A stretch of DNA of 64,000 bases from Alkalihalobacillus deserti (lineage in GTDB: Bacteria > Bacillota > Bacilli > Bacillales > Bacillaceae_D), in the NCBI RefSeq assembly GCF_020734105.1, contig NZ_JAJAFR010000005.1, forward strand, positions 62,001 through 126,000, read 5' to 3'. The notes under the pieces are model-generated. The model was not told where the DNA came from, searched no databases, and saw only the letters and a program-made list of their open reading frames with translations. Both the position numbers and the translations under genes were made by a program. Below, one piece after another: positions 32,320-40,736 of this stretch; the stretch's first letter is position 1, and every line of letters starts with the position of its first letter.

Positions 32320-33678
32320 ATGGCAATTTCTACACCAACAAGAGAGAGTTTAGTTCAAACTATAAAAGAAACGATTGAAACAAAGAGCGTAGAACTTCTT
32401 CACGTACAATTCGTGGATATTGAAGGAACACTTAAACATGTTACTGTAACGGCTGACCAAATAGATCAAGTAGTAGAAGGAAGAGTTATGTTTGACGGAT
32501 CTTCTATTACAGGGTACACACCAATTAATGAATCAGATTTATATTTAGACCCAGACTTAACAACTTTTGCTGTTCTTCCTTGGACAGAGCAAGAGGGCTA
32601 CTCAGAAGCTCGCTTTCTATGTAGCGTAAAAAAGCCTGATGGATCAGACTTTGATGGCGACCCACGTAACGTTTTGAAAAAAACAGTTAAACGTGCAAAA
32701 GACCAAGGTTATTCAATCAGTGTTGGACCAGAGCTTGAGTTCTTCTTGTTTAAAACAGATGAAAATGGACAACCAACTTTAGACACACAAGATAAAGGTG
32801 GATATTTTGAGCCATCTCCAAAAGACTTAGGTGAAAAAGTTCGTCTTGAAATCTATAAAGCTTTGAAAATGATGAACTTCACAATTGAAGCTTCTCACCA
32901 CGAAGTAGCTATCGGACAGCATGAAATTAACTTTAAATATGCAGATGCACTAGGTTCTGCTGATGCAGCGACAACATACAAATGGGTTGTTAAAACAATA
33001 GCACAACAATTTGGCTACCATGCGACATTCATGCCAAAACCACTTGCTGGTGAAAACGGAAGCGGAATGCACGTTAACATTTCTTTGTTTGATGATGAAA
33101 AGCAAGAGAATATTTTTTATGATGCATCTGGTGATCTGGGCTTATCAGAAAAAGCCTATCAATTTATTGCTGGTTTAATGGAGAATGTTAAGGATTTTGT
33201 AGCAGTAACAAATCCACTTGTTAACTCTTACAAGCGTTTAGTACCTGGATATGAAGCACCTTGCTACATTGCATGGTCTGCGTCTAATCGTTCTTCTTTA
33301 GTTCGTATCCCTGCAACACGCGGTCCGGGAACTCGTGTAGAAATCCGTTGCCCGGATCCATCTGCAAACCCATACTTCGCGTTTGCAGTTATCGCAGCTG
33401 CAGGTTTAAATGGAGTAGACAGTGACTTAACAGTTACTCCAGCAGTTAATGCAGATATCTTCCATATGTCTAAGGAAGAATTAGATGCTCGCGGAATTGA
33501 AAATTTACCAACAAGCCTTGAAGCGGCACTTGACCGTTTCGAAGCTGGTGAAATCGGACGTCAAACACTTGGTGAGCATGCTTTCAACGAGTATGTAGCT
33601 CTTAAGCGTGCAGAGTCTGATGACTTCCGTATAGCTGTTACAAACTGGGAAATTGCTGCTTACCAATCAAAGTTCTAA
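32320..33678 (+). CDS. glnA: Glutamine synthetase type I, stand-alone and divergent
   Basis: 452 aa, ATG at 32320 after GGAAG. Makes glutamine from glutamate, ammonia and ATP; dodecameric. Catalytic segments are intact: GPELEFFLF, HHEVAIGQHEINFKYADAL, NGSGMHVNISLF, the Glu flap VNSYKRLVPGYEAPCYIAWS and RIPATRGPGTRVEIRCPDP. glnR is not adjacent, unlike the glnRA operon. Residue Arg62 of B. subtilis GS, needed for glutamine feedback and GlnR/TnrA communication, is Pro68 here (GYTPINESD instead of GFVRIEESD). This may therefore be a second isozyme with altered feedback. Two GlnR/TnrA boxes lie upstream. Confidence 0.93.
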   Translation: MAISTPTRESLVQTIKETIETKSVELLHVQFVDIEGTLKHVTVTADQIDQVVEGRVMFDGSSITGYTPINESDLYLDPDLTTFAVLPWTEQEGYSEARFLCSVKKPDGSDFDGDPRNVLKKTVKRAKDQGYSISVGPELEFFLFKTDENGQPTLDTQDKGGYFEPSPKDLGEKVRLEIYKALKMMNFTIEASHHEVAIGQHEINFKYADALGSADAATTYKWVVKTIAQQFGYHATFMPKPLAGENGSGMHVNISLFDDEKQENIFYDASGDLGLSEKAYQFIAGLMENVKDFVAVTNPLVNSYKRLVPGYEAPCYIAWSASNRSSLVRIPATRGPGTRVEIRCPDPSANPYFAFAVIAAAGLNGVDSDLTVTPAVNADIFHMSKEELDARGIENLPTSLEAALDRFEAGEIGRQTLGEHAFNEYVALKRAESDDFRIAVTNWEIAAYQSKF

Positions 33679-33720
33679 TCCCAATTGCATAACCAACCTT
33701 GAGTGTTTTCTCTCGATTAT

Positions 33721-33753
33721 AAAAAAGCATGCTGATTTATCAGCATGCTTTTT
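33721..33753. terminator. Bidirectional terminator glnA / rarD
   Basis: AAAAAAGCATGCTGA / TCAGCATGCTTTTT serves both convergent genes; it overlaps the 3' end of rarD by a few codons. Confidence 0.92.
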
Positions 33754-34687
33754 GCTTTCGTTCTGATTTCGAACGGGAAAACGTGGCAGTGAGTTTATGA
33801 AAAGCCGGCGTTTTTGATGTCGTAAAGATAATGAGTCCAACCCAGATTAAGAGGAAGGCCAAGAATTGAATTTGTGAAAAAGGCTCGTTGAACAAGAAAA
33901 TTCCAAATAAGAGCATAATAGTTGGTGCAATGTATTGTAAGAAACCAATGAGGGATAATGAAATGCGCCTTGCTCCTAAAGCAAATAACAATAATGGGAT
34001 GGCTGTAGCTACTCCAGCTCCAATTAATAGCATTGTCGTATCAACCTGAGTTAAACCAAAGGCACTGTTGAATAGAGGTTGATGATGAATCCAATATAAA
34101 TAAACAAAGGCAATAGGGGTGACTAATAGCGTTTCAACAGTTAAACCGACTATAGCGCCAGCATTGACTAATTTTTTCATTAATCCATATATGCCAAACG
34201 ATAATGCTAGTAATAAAGCTGTCCATGGCACGACTCCATAGTAAAGCGTCATGATGGTTACCCCGGAAAAGGCCAAAACAAATGATAACACCTGCCAACG
34301 TGTAAATGACTCTTTTAAGAAAAGGGCTCCTAAAAGCACATTGAGAAGGGGATTAATGTAATACCCTAAGCTCGCTTCAATGACTCGGTCACTATTAACG
34401 GCCCAAATGAAAATGAACCAATTTAAAGAAATAAAGCAAGATGCTAAAATAACTCCTATGGCAGAACGGTAATGTGAAAAGATGATGATGAATTCTTTCC
34501 AAGCTGGCTGTAGCTGTTTTCGGATTACTAAAATGCCGATCATGAAAACGAGTGACCAAATAACACGGTGGGCCAATACTTCCCCTGGAGAAACGGTCTC
34601 AAGAAGCTTCCAATATAACGGAAGAATTCCCCAAATTAAATAGGCAGCGATAGCAGCGAGGATACCGGATTGATGATCTTGTTGCAT
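33740..34687 (-). CDS. rarD: RarD-like EamA-family transporter
   Basis: 315 aa from the ATG at 34687 (GAGAGGAAG upstream; the longer ORF to 34729 lacks a site). Ten membrane segments in two EamA repeats; the N-terminal GILAAIAAYLIWGILPLYWK and SLNWFIFIWAVNSDRVIEAS segments are characteristic of RarD. Related proteins move amino acids or other metabolites, but the substrate of RarD is uncertain. The last residues overlap the terminator stem. Monocistronic. Confidence 0.9.
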   Translation of the reverse strand: MQQDHQSGILAAIAAYLIWGILPLYWKLLETVSPGEVLAHRVIWSLVFMIGILVIRKQLQPAWKEFIIIFSHYRSAIGVILASCFISLNWFIFIWAVNSDRVIEASLGYYINPLLNVLLGALFLKESFTRWQVLSFVLAFSGVTIMTLYYGVVPWTALLLALSFGIYGLMKKLVNAGAIVGLTVETLLVTPIAFVYLYWIHHQPLFNSAFGLTQVDTTMLLIGAGVATAIPLLLFALGARRISLSLIGFLQYIAPTIMLLFGIFLFNEPFSQIQFLAFLLIWVGLIIFTTSKTPAFHKLTATFSRSKSERKQKAC

Positions 34688-34791
34688 ATTTTTCTTCCTC
34701 TCCAAATGAGATAACTTTATTTTACACAAATTAATATCGGATGCCTATGAAAAGATCTTCGGAAACCTAAATAAATGAGGAGGCATGTTTT

Positions 34792-35472
34792 ATGAAGCAA
34801 CAAATGAAAGCTGTTATTTTTGACATGGATGGAGTCATTTCAAATACAGTGCCATTGCATTACGAAACCAATCTGAGAGTAGCTTCAAGTCTAGATGTTG
34901 ATTTTTCACATGATTGGAATCAAGCTTTGCAAGGACTTAGCCGTAGAAAGACGGTCGGTGCGATTATCGAGCGATCATCATATACGTTTACTGAAGAAGA
35001 AATAGCCGAGATTTGTGAACAGAAAAATAAACATTATCAAGAAATGATCTCACAGCTCACTGCAGAGGACGCACAGCCTGGCATTCGACATTTTATTAAA
35101 CAATTAGCCGAACGGCAAATTCCGATGGTCGTGGCATCTGCGAGTCAAAATGCAAGCTTAGTCTTAACCAGGCTTGAATTAATTGATTTTTTTCAAGGAG
35201 TGGTTGACGTCACGAAACTAAAGCGAGGCAAGCCCGATCCTGAGATTTTTCTAAGAGCTGCTGAGCACATCGATGTTTACCCTTCTGCATGTGTGGCTAT
35301 AGAAGATGGAGAGGCAGGATTAGCAGCGGTTCTACAAACCGATATGTTTTCTGTAGGTGTCGGTCATGAACCATTTTTAAGCAAAGCCAATTTCTATTTA
35401 GACTCAACAATGAAGTTAACAGTGGAATCGTTAGAAGCTGCCTTGAATAAAGACAATAAGACATTATATTAA
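34792..35472 (+). CDS. HAD-family sugar phosphomutase, beta-phosphoglucomutase-like
   Basis: 226 aa, ATG at 34792 after GAGGAGG. HAD motifs: VIFDMDGVISNT (nucleophile Asp and acid/base Asp), ASAS, KRGKPDPEIFL (Lys) and AIEDGEAGL. The cap helix QGLSRRKTVGAII matches the beta-PGM substrate-specificity loop (GxSRxxS/T). The expected reaction is beta-glucose-1-phosphate to glucose-6-phosphate. No maltose or trehalose phosphorylase adjoins it, so the physiological substrate is open. Confidence 0.82.
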   Translation: MKQQMKAVIFDMDGVISNTVPLHYETNLRVASSLDVDFSHDWNQALQGLSRRKTVGAIIERSSYTFTEEEIAEICEQKNKHYQEMISQLTAEDAQPGIRHFIKQLAERQIPMVVASASQNASLVLTRLELIDFFQGVVDVTKLKRGKPDPEIFLRAAEHIDVYPSACVAIEDGEAGLAAVLQTDMFSVGVGHEPFLSKANFYLDSTMKLTVESLEAALNKDNKTLY

Positions 35473-35593
35473 TTCATATTGAAAAAAGGTACAATAGGAG
35501 ATTTGGTTATGTCAGATCTCCGTATGAAGTTTCCAAAGTCACTACGATAACATTGTGTTACAATAAATAACATTGTTAAAAGGAGGGATTGAA

Positions 35594-36250
35594 TTGTTAA
35601 CAACTGATTGGCAGCATATACTTGAGCCTGAATTTAAACAACCTTATTTTAAAAAAATAGAGCAGTTCCTAAATGAGGATTCTAAAATACATGCCATTTA
35701 CCCTCCCGAAGTTGATCGGTATAGTGCATTAGACTATACGAGTTATGAAGAAACAAAAGTCGTCATCTTAGGGCAAGATCCCTACCACGGTCCAAACCAA
35801 GCGCACGGGCTTAGCTTTTCGGTTAAACCAGGCCAGAAGATCCCACCATCGTTAAAAAACATATACAAAGAGTTACAAATGGATATTGGTTGTGATCCAC
35901 CTACAGACGGTTACCTTGTTCCATGGGCTAAACAAGGTGTACTCTTACTCAATACCGTTCTTTCTGTTCGGAAGGGAGAGCCGGCATCGCATAAAGGTCA
36001 AGGATGGGAGAGATTCACTGATGCAATCATCAAGGTTCTAAATGAGCGTGAACTTCCAGTTATCTTTGTATTGTGGGGGAAACAGGCACAAGCAAAACTA
36101 AGTCTAATTACAAACAAGCATCATCCGATTATACAGGCCCCTCATCCAAGTCCTTTCTCAGCTAATCGCGGTTTTTTTGGTAGTAAGCCATTTTCACAAA
36201 TCAACCATCTGTTAGAACAAGACAAGACTGAACCAATAAAATGGAGTTAA
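35594..36250 (+). CDS. ung: Uracil-DNA glycosylase
   Basis: 218 aa from TTG at 35594 (GGAGG 7 nt upstream); an upstream in-frame TTG at 35573 lacks a site. Catalytic water-activating Asp in [20 protein letters not shown] and the His loop [13 protein letters not shown] are intact. Removes uracil from DNA. In B. subtilis ung is followed by ywdH-ywdI-ywdJ-ywdK; here the amtB operon lies between ung and ywdI. Confidence 0.96.
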   Translation: MLTTDWQHILEPEFKQPYFKKIEQFLNEDSKIHAIYPPEVDRYSALDYTSYEETKVVILGQDPYHGPNQAHGLSFSVKPGQKIPPSLKNIYKELQMDIGCDPPTDGYLVPWAKQGVLLLNTVLSVRKGEPASHKGQGWERFTDAIIKVLNERELPVIFVLWGKQAQAKLSLITNKHHPIIQAPHPSPFSANRGFFGSKPFSQINHLLEQDKTEPIKWS

Positions 36251-36290
36251 ACAATGTAAGATTTCCTTTTAAGGGTTGACTTTTATTGAA

Positions 36291-36327
36291 ACTCTAAGCT
36301 GCTTTTTATCAAAAAACTGCTTAGAGT
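36291..36327 (+). terminator. ung terminator
   Basis: ACTCTAAGC / GCTTAGAGT with T-rich and A-rich inner arms that extend the stem. Confidence 0.6.
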
Positions 36328-36430
36328 ATCAGTTTGAGTCACCTTTTTTTTCGTGATGGCCTTTATCGATTGAAAGGATTAAATAACCGTTTATTAAGCC
36401 TTTTCATAAAGATAGGCTGTTCAAAAAGCC

Positions 36431-36447
36431 TGTAAGGATATCTTACA
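36431..36447. promoter_or_regulatory. TnrA/GlnR box upstream of amtB
   Basis: TGTAAGGATATCTTACA fits TGTNAN7TNACA completely and is a near-perfect palindrome. Its centre is about 49 bp before the likely transcription start, the activating position known for TnrA at B. subtilis nrgAB. Confidence 0.85.
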
Positions 36448-36453
36448 ACAAGG

Positions 36454-36481
36454 TGGATTCAGAATATTTTGTACGTATAAT
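36454..36481 (+). promoter_or_regulatory. amtB promoter
   Basis: TATAAT at 36476-36481 with a poor -35 (TGGATT at 36454, 16-nt spacing). A weak -35 fits activator dependence. A second, one-mismatch TnrA/GlnR box (TGTTAGCTTCTCTAACG, 36498-36514) lies just downstream of the start and could mediate repression. Confidence 0.65.
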
Positions 36482-36550
36482 GAGAACTAACAAGAGATGT
36501 TAGCTTCTCTAACGCTAGCGTGTTCATATTCTGAAGGGAGAGATTGAAAA

Positions 36551-37810
36551 ATGAATGAATTAGCACTTATGGATAATGTATGGGTCATGATTTGTGCAGT
36601 TTTAGTTTTATTTATGCAAGGTGGATTTATTCTATTAGAAGCAGGTTCAACAAGAATGAAAAATGCGGGGCATATTGCTGGTAAAACAATTTTTACAGTC
36701 GGTATCGCATCCCTTGTTTATTGGGCAGTAGGTTGGGGATTTGCTTACGGTGATGGAAATGCCTTTATTGGATTATCCGATTTCTTCTTCGGTGATTACT
36801 CAACAAGTGATGAAGGTTTAGTCGGTTCCGTAGATTTCTTCTTCCAAGTTATGTTTGCAGCTATTGCTTTAACAATTGCGTTTGGTGGATTTGCTGAACG
36901 TGCGAAATTATCAGCATATATTATTTTTGCCGTTTTATTCTCAGCGTTTGTTTATCCAATCGTAGCACACTGGATTTGGGGTGGAGGTTGGTTATCAGAG
37001 CTTGGTAAGCAAGATTTTGCAGGTTCATCAGTTGTTCACTTAACTGGGGCAATGGCAGCACTTGCCGCTACTATTCTATTAAAACCACGTCTTGGTAAAT
37101 ACAATAAAGATGGTTCGTCAAATGATTTAGCAGGTCACAACCAAGTTTATACAGCTCTAGGGGTTTTAATTCTATGGGTAGGTTGGTTTGGATTTAATGC
37201 AGGTAGTACATTAGGTGTTGCCGATGCATTCTTTGGTTATGTTGCTTTAAACACACAACTTGCAGCTGGTGCAGGTGCAATTGCAGCAATGTTGATTGCT
37301 TGGGCAGCAACAGGAAAAGCAGATATCCCAACAACATTAAATGGTGCGTTAGCAGGTCTCGTTGCAATCACAGCATCTTGTGCATTCGTTGAACCTTGGG
37401 CCGCTGTTGTGATTGGTATTGTTGGTGGACTCATTGTATTTTTCAGTATGAAGTTCTTTGATAAAGCGAAAATCGACGACCCAATCTTTGCTCTTTCTGT
37501 TCACGGTACAGTAGGGATCTGGGGAACACTTTCAAACGGTTTATTTGCAACACCTGAATTAGCGTACACTGGTTCAGCTGGTTTATTCTACGGTGGTGGA
37601 TTTACACAACTTGGTGTTCAACTTTTAGGTGTTGTTGCAGTAGCAGCATTTGCATTTGTTGCTTCGTATATCTTACTTCTTATCACTAAGGCAATTCTTG
37701 GTGGCTTACGTGTATCTGAAGAGGAAGAAATCGTTGGTCTTGACCTAAGTGAACATGGTAGCTACGGGTATCCTGAAAGCATGCCAGGTAACGAAAGAAC
37801 AGGAGCATAA
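36551..37810 (+). CDS. amtB: Ammonium transporter
   Basis: 419 aa, ATG at 36551 after AAGGGAG. Eleven membrane segments of the Amt/MEP/Rh family, with signatures LFMQGGFILLEAGSTRMKN, DFAGSSVVHLTGAMAAL and FALSVHGTVGIWGTLSNG containing the pore histidines. It imports ammonium/ammonia under nitrogen limitation. No glnK follows; instead a nucleotidyltransferase begins 2 nt after the stop. The cytoplasmic tail is short (SEHGSYGYPESMPGNERTGA). The perfect TnrA-type box upstream suggests induction by nitrogen limitation. Confidence 0.95.
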   Translation: MNELALMDNVWVMICAVLVLFMQGGFILLEAGSTRMKNAGHIAGKTIFTVGIASLVYWAVGWGFAYGDGNAFIGLSDFFFGDYSTSDEGLVGSVDFFFQVMFAAIALTIAFGGFAERAKLSAYIIFAVLFSAFVYPIVAHWIWGGGWLSELGKQDFAGSSVVHLTGAMAALAATILLKPRLGKYNKDGSSNDLAGHNQVYTALGVLILWVGWFGFNAGSTLGVADAFFGYVALNTQLAAGAGAIAAMLIAWAATGKADIPTTLNGALAGLVAITASCAFVEPWAAVVIGIVGGLIVFFSMKFFDKAKIDDPIFALSVHGTVGIWGTLSNGLFATPELAYTGSAGLFYGGGFTQLGVQLLGVVAVAAFAFVASYILLLITKAILGGLRVSEEEEIVGLDLSEHGSYGYPESMPGNERTGA

Positions 37811-37812
37811 GA

Positions 37813-38826
37813 GTGACTGGGGCAAAGGTTTATCCTACCTATGGGAATCAAGAATGGGATAGACGTTACCGGCATTTGTTTGAGGAACGTATTCAAGCCA
37901 TTCATGGTCAGGAACATACCTCGGCCTCACTTCAAAAAAGTCATGAACGAATCATAAAAAAAGCGGTCTGTCTCGCTCTTGAAAAGACAGAAAGTGAGTG
38001 GGGCCAGCCTCCTGCTCACTTTGCTTTCTTTTTAATGGGAAGTGGGGGAAGACGTGAACAGTCTTTTTGGAGTGATCAAGATCATGGACTTGTCTTTGAA
38101 AGTGAAAATGAAGAAGATGAAATCTATTTCTTGCATCTTGGGGAAGAGATTGTTCATGCCCTTGAACGAGTAGGGTATAAGCGCTGTGATGGAAAAGTGA
38201 TGGCTTCTAACTCGAAGTGGTGTCATTCTATAGCAAAGTGGGAGCACCAAATCAAATTTTGGTTGAAGGAAAATACATGGGAAACACTCAGGTACACTTT
38301 AACATTTGTTGATGCAACCACTATCCACGGTGAACCTCAGATGCTCAACTGCTTGAAACAAATATTATTTCAAACCGTTGAAGCCAAGCCATATTTGTTG
38401 AGAAGACTTACTGAAAATACGGGAAGGTTGAAAAAGGGAATAGGGATATTCAATCAGCTTCTCATTGAGACAAAAGGAAGACATAAAGGCAAATTTGACT
38501 TTAAACAAATTGTTCTATTTCCTTATGTGAATGCATTAAGATTACTTGCGATTGAACAACATATCCTTAACTCTCCAACGTTAGAACGATTTCAGTATTT
38601 ACCGAAGAAGTATGATGAAATCAAACAGGCACAACAAAACTTTGAACAAATACTTGAACAACGCCTTCACTGGCATCGTGAGACGAAAACGTATGAAGAT
38701 ATCCACCATTTAAAACTAGAACAATTAAGTCTTAATGAACGAAAGCAATTACGAAAGTGGATCAAAGAAGGGCATCAATTGTATCAAAATCTAGAGAGGA
38801 ATCTGAAAAAGGGTGAACGAAAATGA
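37813..38826 (+). CDS. DUF294 GlnD-like nucleotidyltransferase
   Basis: 337 aa from a GTG at 37813, 2 nt after amtB. The central nucleotidyltransferase motif is FLMGSGGRREQSFWSDQDHG: a Gly-Ser loop, Arg-x-Glu-Gln and a D-x-D metal pair, as in DUF294 proteins related to the N-terminal domain of GlnD. The C-terminal ~150 residues are helical and match the DUF294 C-terminal domain. The usual N-terminal CBS or cyclic-nucleotide domains are missing. Target unknown; protein nucleotidylylation coupled to the transporter is an inference. Overlaps the next gene by 4 nt (ATGA). Confidence 0.8.
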   Translation: MTGAKVYPTYGNQEWDRRYRHLFEERIQAIHGQEHTSASLQKSHERIIKKAVCLALEKTESEWGQPPAHFAFFLMGSGGRREQSFWSDQDHGLVFESENEEDEIYFLHLGEEIVHALERVGYKRCDGKVMASNSKWCHSIAKWEHQIKFWLKENTWETLRYTLTFVDATTIHGEPQMLNCLKQILFQTVEAKPYLLRRLTENTGRLKKGIGIFNQLLIETKGRHKGKFDFKQIVLFPYVNALRLLAIEQHILNSPTLERFQYLPKKYDEIKQAQQNFEQILEQRLHWHRETKTYEDIHHLKLEQLSLNERKQLRKWIKEGHQLYQNLERNLKKGERK

Positions 38827-39563
38827 TAAACAATATGGTTCAGCTAGTAAAGCAACTTTCAAGCAAATTAAGCCCGAATGTATACACGTCGATGCAGCAA
38901 CAGTCTGGTGCTGCAAGACTGTCTCATTTGCGTCAGATTCAGCGTGAATTGAAACATGAAGATGTACTCGACCTTCCACTTTCTGAGCTATCGTTCATCA
39001 TATTTGATTTAGAGACCAGTGGTTTCTATCCTGATAAAGGAGATAGCATCCTTTCAATTGGAGCAATCAAAATGAAAGGAAGCGACATTCTCGAAGAAGA
39101 GATTTTCTATTCCACCGTTAAATGCGAAAAGTTGCCATCAAGTGACATTCTTGATTTAACGGGGTTAACGATTGAAGAGTTAACAGATGCCCCGTTACTC
39201 GTTGATGTCTTAGCTGACTTTTACAAATTTATTGGGCATTCTACTTTAGTCGCCCATCATGCGCATCACGAGAAGAAATTTATGTCACATGCCACTTGGC
39301 AAACTCTTAGAACTACGTTTCAACATCGTATTTTAGACACTTCATTTTTAACTAAAATTGTCACCCCAACTGAAAAGTTAGTTACATTGGATGAATGTTG
39401 TGCTCATTACCAGATTCCGATTCAAGTTCGTCATCATGCTTTAGAAGATGCACGAATAACGGCACAGTTGTGGCAAAAAAACATTCATCTTGCAAAAGAA
39501 AAAGGGTTTGAAACATTAAGAGAAGTCTACTCTTATTTAGCAAAAGGTCGAACGGCTCAATGA
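38823..39563 (+). CDS. DEDDh-type 3'-5' exonuclease (DnaQ-like) of the amtB operon
   Basis: 246 aa, ATG at 38823 overlapping the DUF294 gene. Exo I: FIIFDLETSGFYPDKGDSIL. Exo III: RHHALEDARITAQ (H-x4-D). Exo II reads VAHHAHHEKKFM, so the usual Asp of AHNxxFD is Glu. The N-terminal 55 residues are a helical extension. DUF294 proteins and such exonucleases commonly travel together beside sodium/solute symporters; here they accompany an ammonium channel. Substrate (DNA, RNA or a nucleotide signal) is unknown. Confidence 0.85.
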   Translation: MINNMVQLVKQLSSKLSPNVYTSMQQQSGAARLSHLRQIQRELKHEDVLDLPLSELSFIIFDLETSGFYPDKGDSILSIGAIKMKGSDILEEEIFYSTVKCEKLPSSDILDLTGLTIEELTDAPLLVDVLADFYKFIGHSTLVAHHAHHEKKFMSHATWQTLRTTFQHRILDTSFLTKIVTPTEKLVTLDECCAHYQIPIQVRHHALEDARITAQLWQKNIHLAKEKGFETLREVYSYLAKGRTAQ

Positions 39564-39592
39564 TTATTGTAACGAGGGAGGAGGGGGAGCGA

Positions 39593-39862
39593 GTGAAGTC
39601 AGATATTCCAAGAAGGCAAGCGTGTTTTCCGATCCGAGTTGTCATGGATATGACGAACTTGTCTGCCCGGCAAATTCGTTATTATGAGGAACAAGGACTT
39701 ATTAAGCCAACTCGAAATGATGGAAATCAACGAATGTTCTCCCTAGATGATATTGAACGCTTTATTGAGATCAAAACACTGATCAAGCAAGGTGTTAACA
39801 TTGCAGGTGTAAAAGCTATTTTTGCATCAAGACAACAAGATGAGGGGACCAACCACAACTAG
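39593..39862 (+). CDS. Short GlnR/TnrA-like MerR-family regulator
   Basis: 89 aa from a GTG at 39593 (GGAGGGGGAG upstream); an ATG at 39560 overlapping the exonuclease stop is the alternative (100 aa). The MerR-type winged helix FPIRVVMDMTNLSARQIRYY, then EEQGLIKPTRNDGNQRMFS and IKQGVNIAGVKAIF, is closest to GlnR and TnrA. The protein ends about 10 residues after the DNA-binding domain, whereas GlnR and TnrA carry C-terminal tails that sense glutamine synthetase. It therefore probably recognises TGTNAN7TNACA boxes but cannot take the GS signal in the known way. Last gene of the amtB operon. Confidence 0.82.
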   Translation: MKSDIPRRQACFPIRVVMDMTNLSARQIRYYEEQGLIKPTRNDGNQRMFSLDDIERFIEIKTLIKQGVNIAGVKAIFASRQQDEGTNHN

Positions 39863-39877
39863 GTTAGTCCTTTTTTT
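39843..39877 (+). terminator. amtB operon terminator
   Basis: AGGGGACCAACC / AGGTTAGTCCTTTTTTT overlaps the last codons of the regulator. Confidence 0.88.
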
Positions 39878-39929
39878 AGTTGGAGAAATTGTGTATGCTA
39901 TGATTATTGGATAAAGAAGGGGGGACATT

Positions 39930-40199
39930 ATGGAAATATCAGCTAAAACCATTTGTGAACAGTTAGAAGGACAAATAGAAACTCTTAAAGTAGCTATTTC
40001 CCAAGAAGATCGGCAATCCATAGCAGAACGTGTCGCAGTCATAGAAGCCTATTGTCAGCTGCTTAAGTCTCCTTCAAACAAAGTGGCAAAGCCGGGCCAA
40101 ACGTTTACACCAGTTTCTCAGAAGGAATATTCGGTGCCGGAAGAGACTGTTTCAAGTGTTGAACAAGATGTAAAAGGAAGAAACCTTCTTGATTTTTAA
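39930..40199 (+). CDS. ywdI: YwdI-family protein (DUF5327)
   Basis: 89 aa, ATG at 39930 after GGGGGG. N-terminal helices (ISAKTICEQLEGQIETLKVA) and a C-terminal segment ending GRNLLDF are typical of Bacillus YwdI. Function unknown. It keeps the B. subtilis order ywdI then ywdK downstream of ung, with ywdJ absent. Confidence 0.82.
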   Translation: MEISAKTICEQLEGQIETLKVAISQEDRQSIAERVAVIEAYCQLLKSPSNKVAKPGQTFTPVSQKEYSVPEETVSSVEQDVKGRNLLDF

Positions 40200-40229
40200 G
40201 TTAGGTAGTAGGAAAAAGGAGCTGAAGAA

Positions 40230-40604
40230 ATGGCGAAATTATTTATTTTCATTGGAAGTATAGTCATGGCGCTCTCTGTTGTGATTGGAGCTTTCGGAGC
40301 ACATGGTCTGGAGCCAAGATTAACCGAACGCATGATGAAAAATTACCAAACTGGTGTACAGTATCATATGATCCATGGCTTTGCAATTTTAGCTGTTGGG
40401 ATCATCGCTCTGAAAATGCCAGTGTCTGGCATGTTAAACGGAGCAGGGTGGGCTTTTTTAGTCGGTATTTTACTTTTCTCAGGCAGTTTATATGTGATGG
40501 CCTTAACAGGGATTACGAAACTTGGAGCGATTACGCCAATTGGTGGACTAGCTTTTATTGTAGGTTGGATTTTGCTTGGAATTGCCGTGTTAAGAGGACT
40601 ATAA
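40230..40604 (+). CDS. ywdK: DUF423 membrane protein YwdK
   Basis: 124 aa, four membrane segments, with the family signature VVIGAFGAHGLEPRL near the N-terminus and LGAITPIGGLAFIVGWILL at the C-terminus. ATG at 40230 after AAAGGAG. Function unknown. Co-directional with ywdI, 30 nt downstream. Confidence 0.92.
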   Translation: MAKLFIFIGSIVMALSVVIGAFGAHGLEPRLTERMMKNYQTGVQYHMIHGFAILAVGIIALKMPVSGMLNGAGWAFLVGILLFSGSLYVMALTGITKLGAITPIGGLAFIVGWILLGIAVLRGL

Positions 40605-40611
40605 CAGGGAA

Positions 40612-40642
40612 AAAGGGGGACTCGATTATGGAGTCTCCCTTT
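40612..40642 (+). terminator. ywdIK terminator
   Basis: AAAGGGGGACTC / GAGTCTCCCTTT stem 10 nt after ywdK. Confidence 0.8.
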
Positions 40643-40736
40643 ATTAAAGTGGAATAAGTAAAGCTTTCGCATCTTCGTCTGCTTTAAAACAGCACTTTTC
40701 CTATTAAGTAAAAGTTCTCGTTTAGAGGATCGTCTA

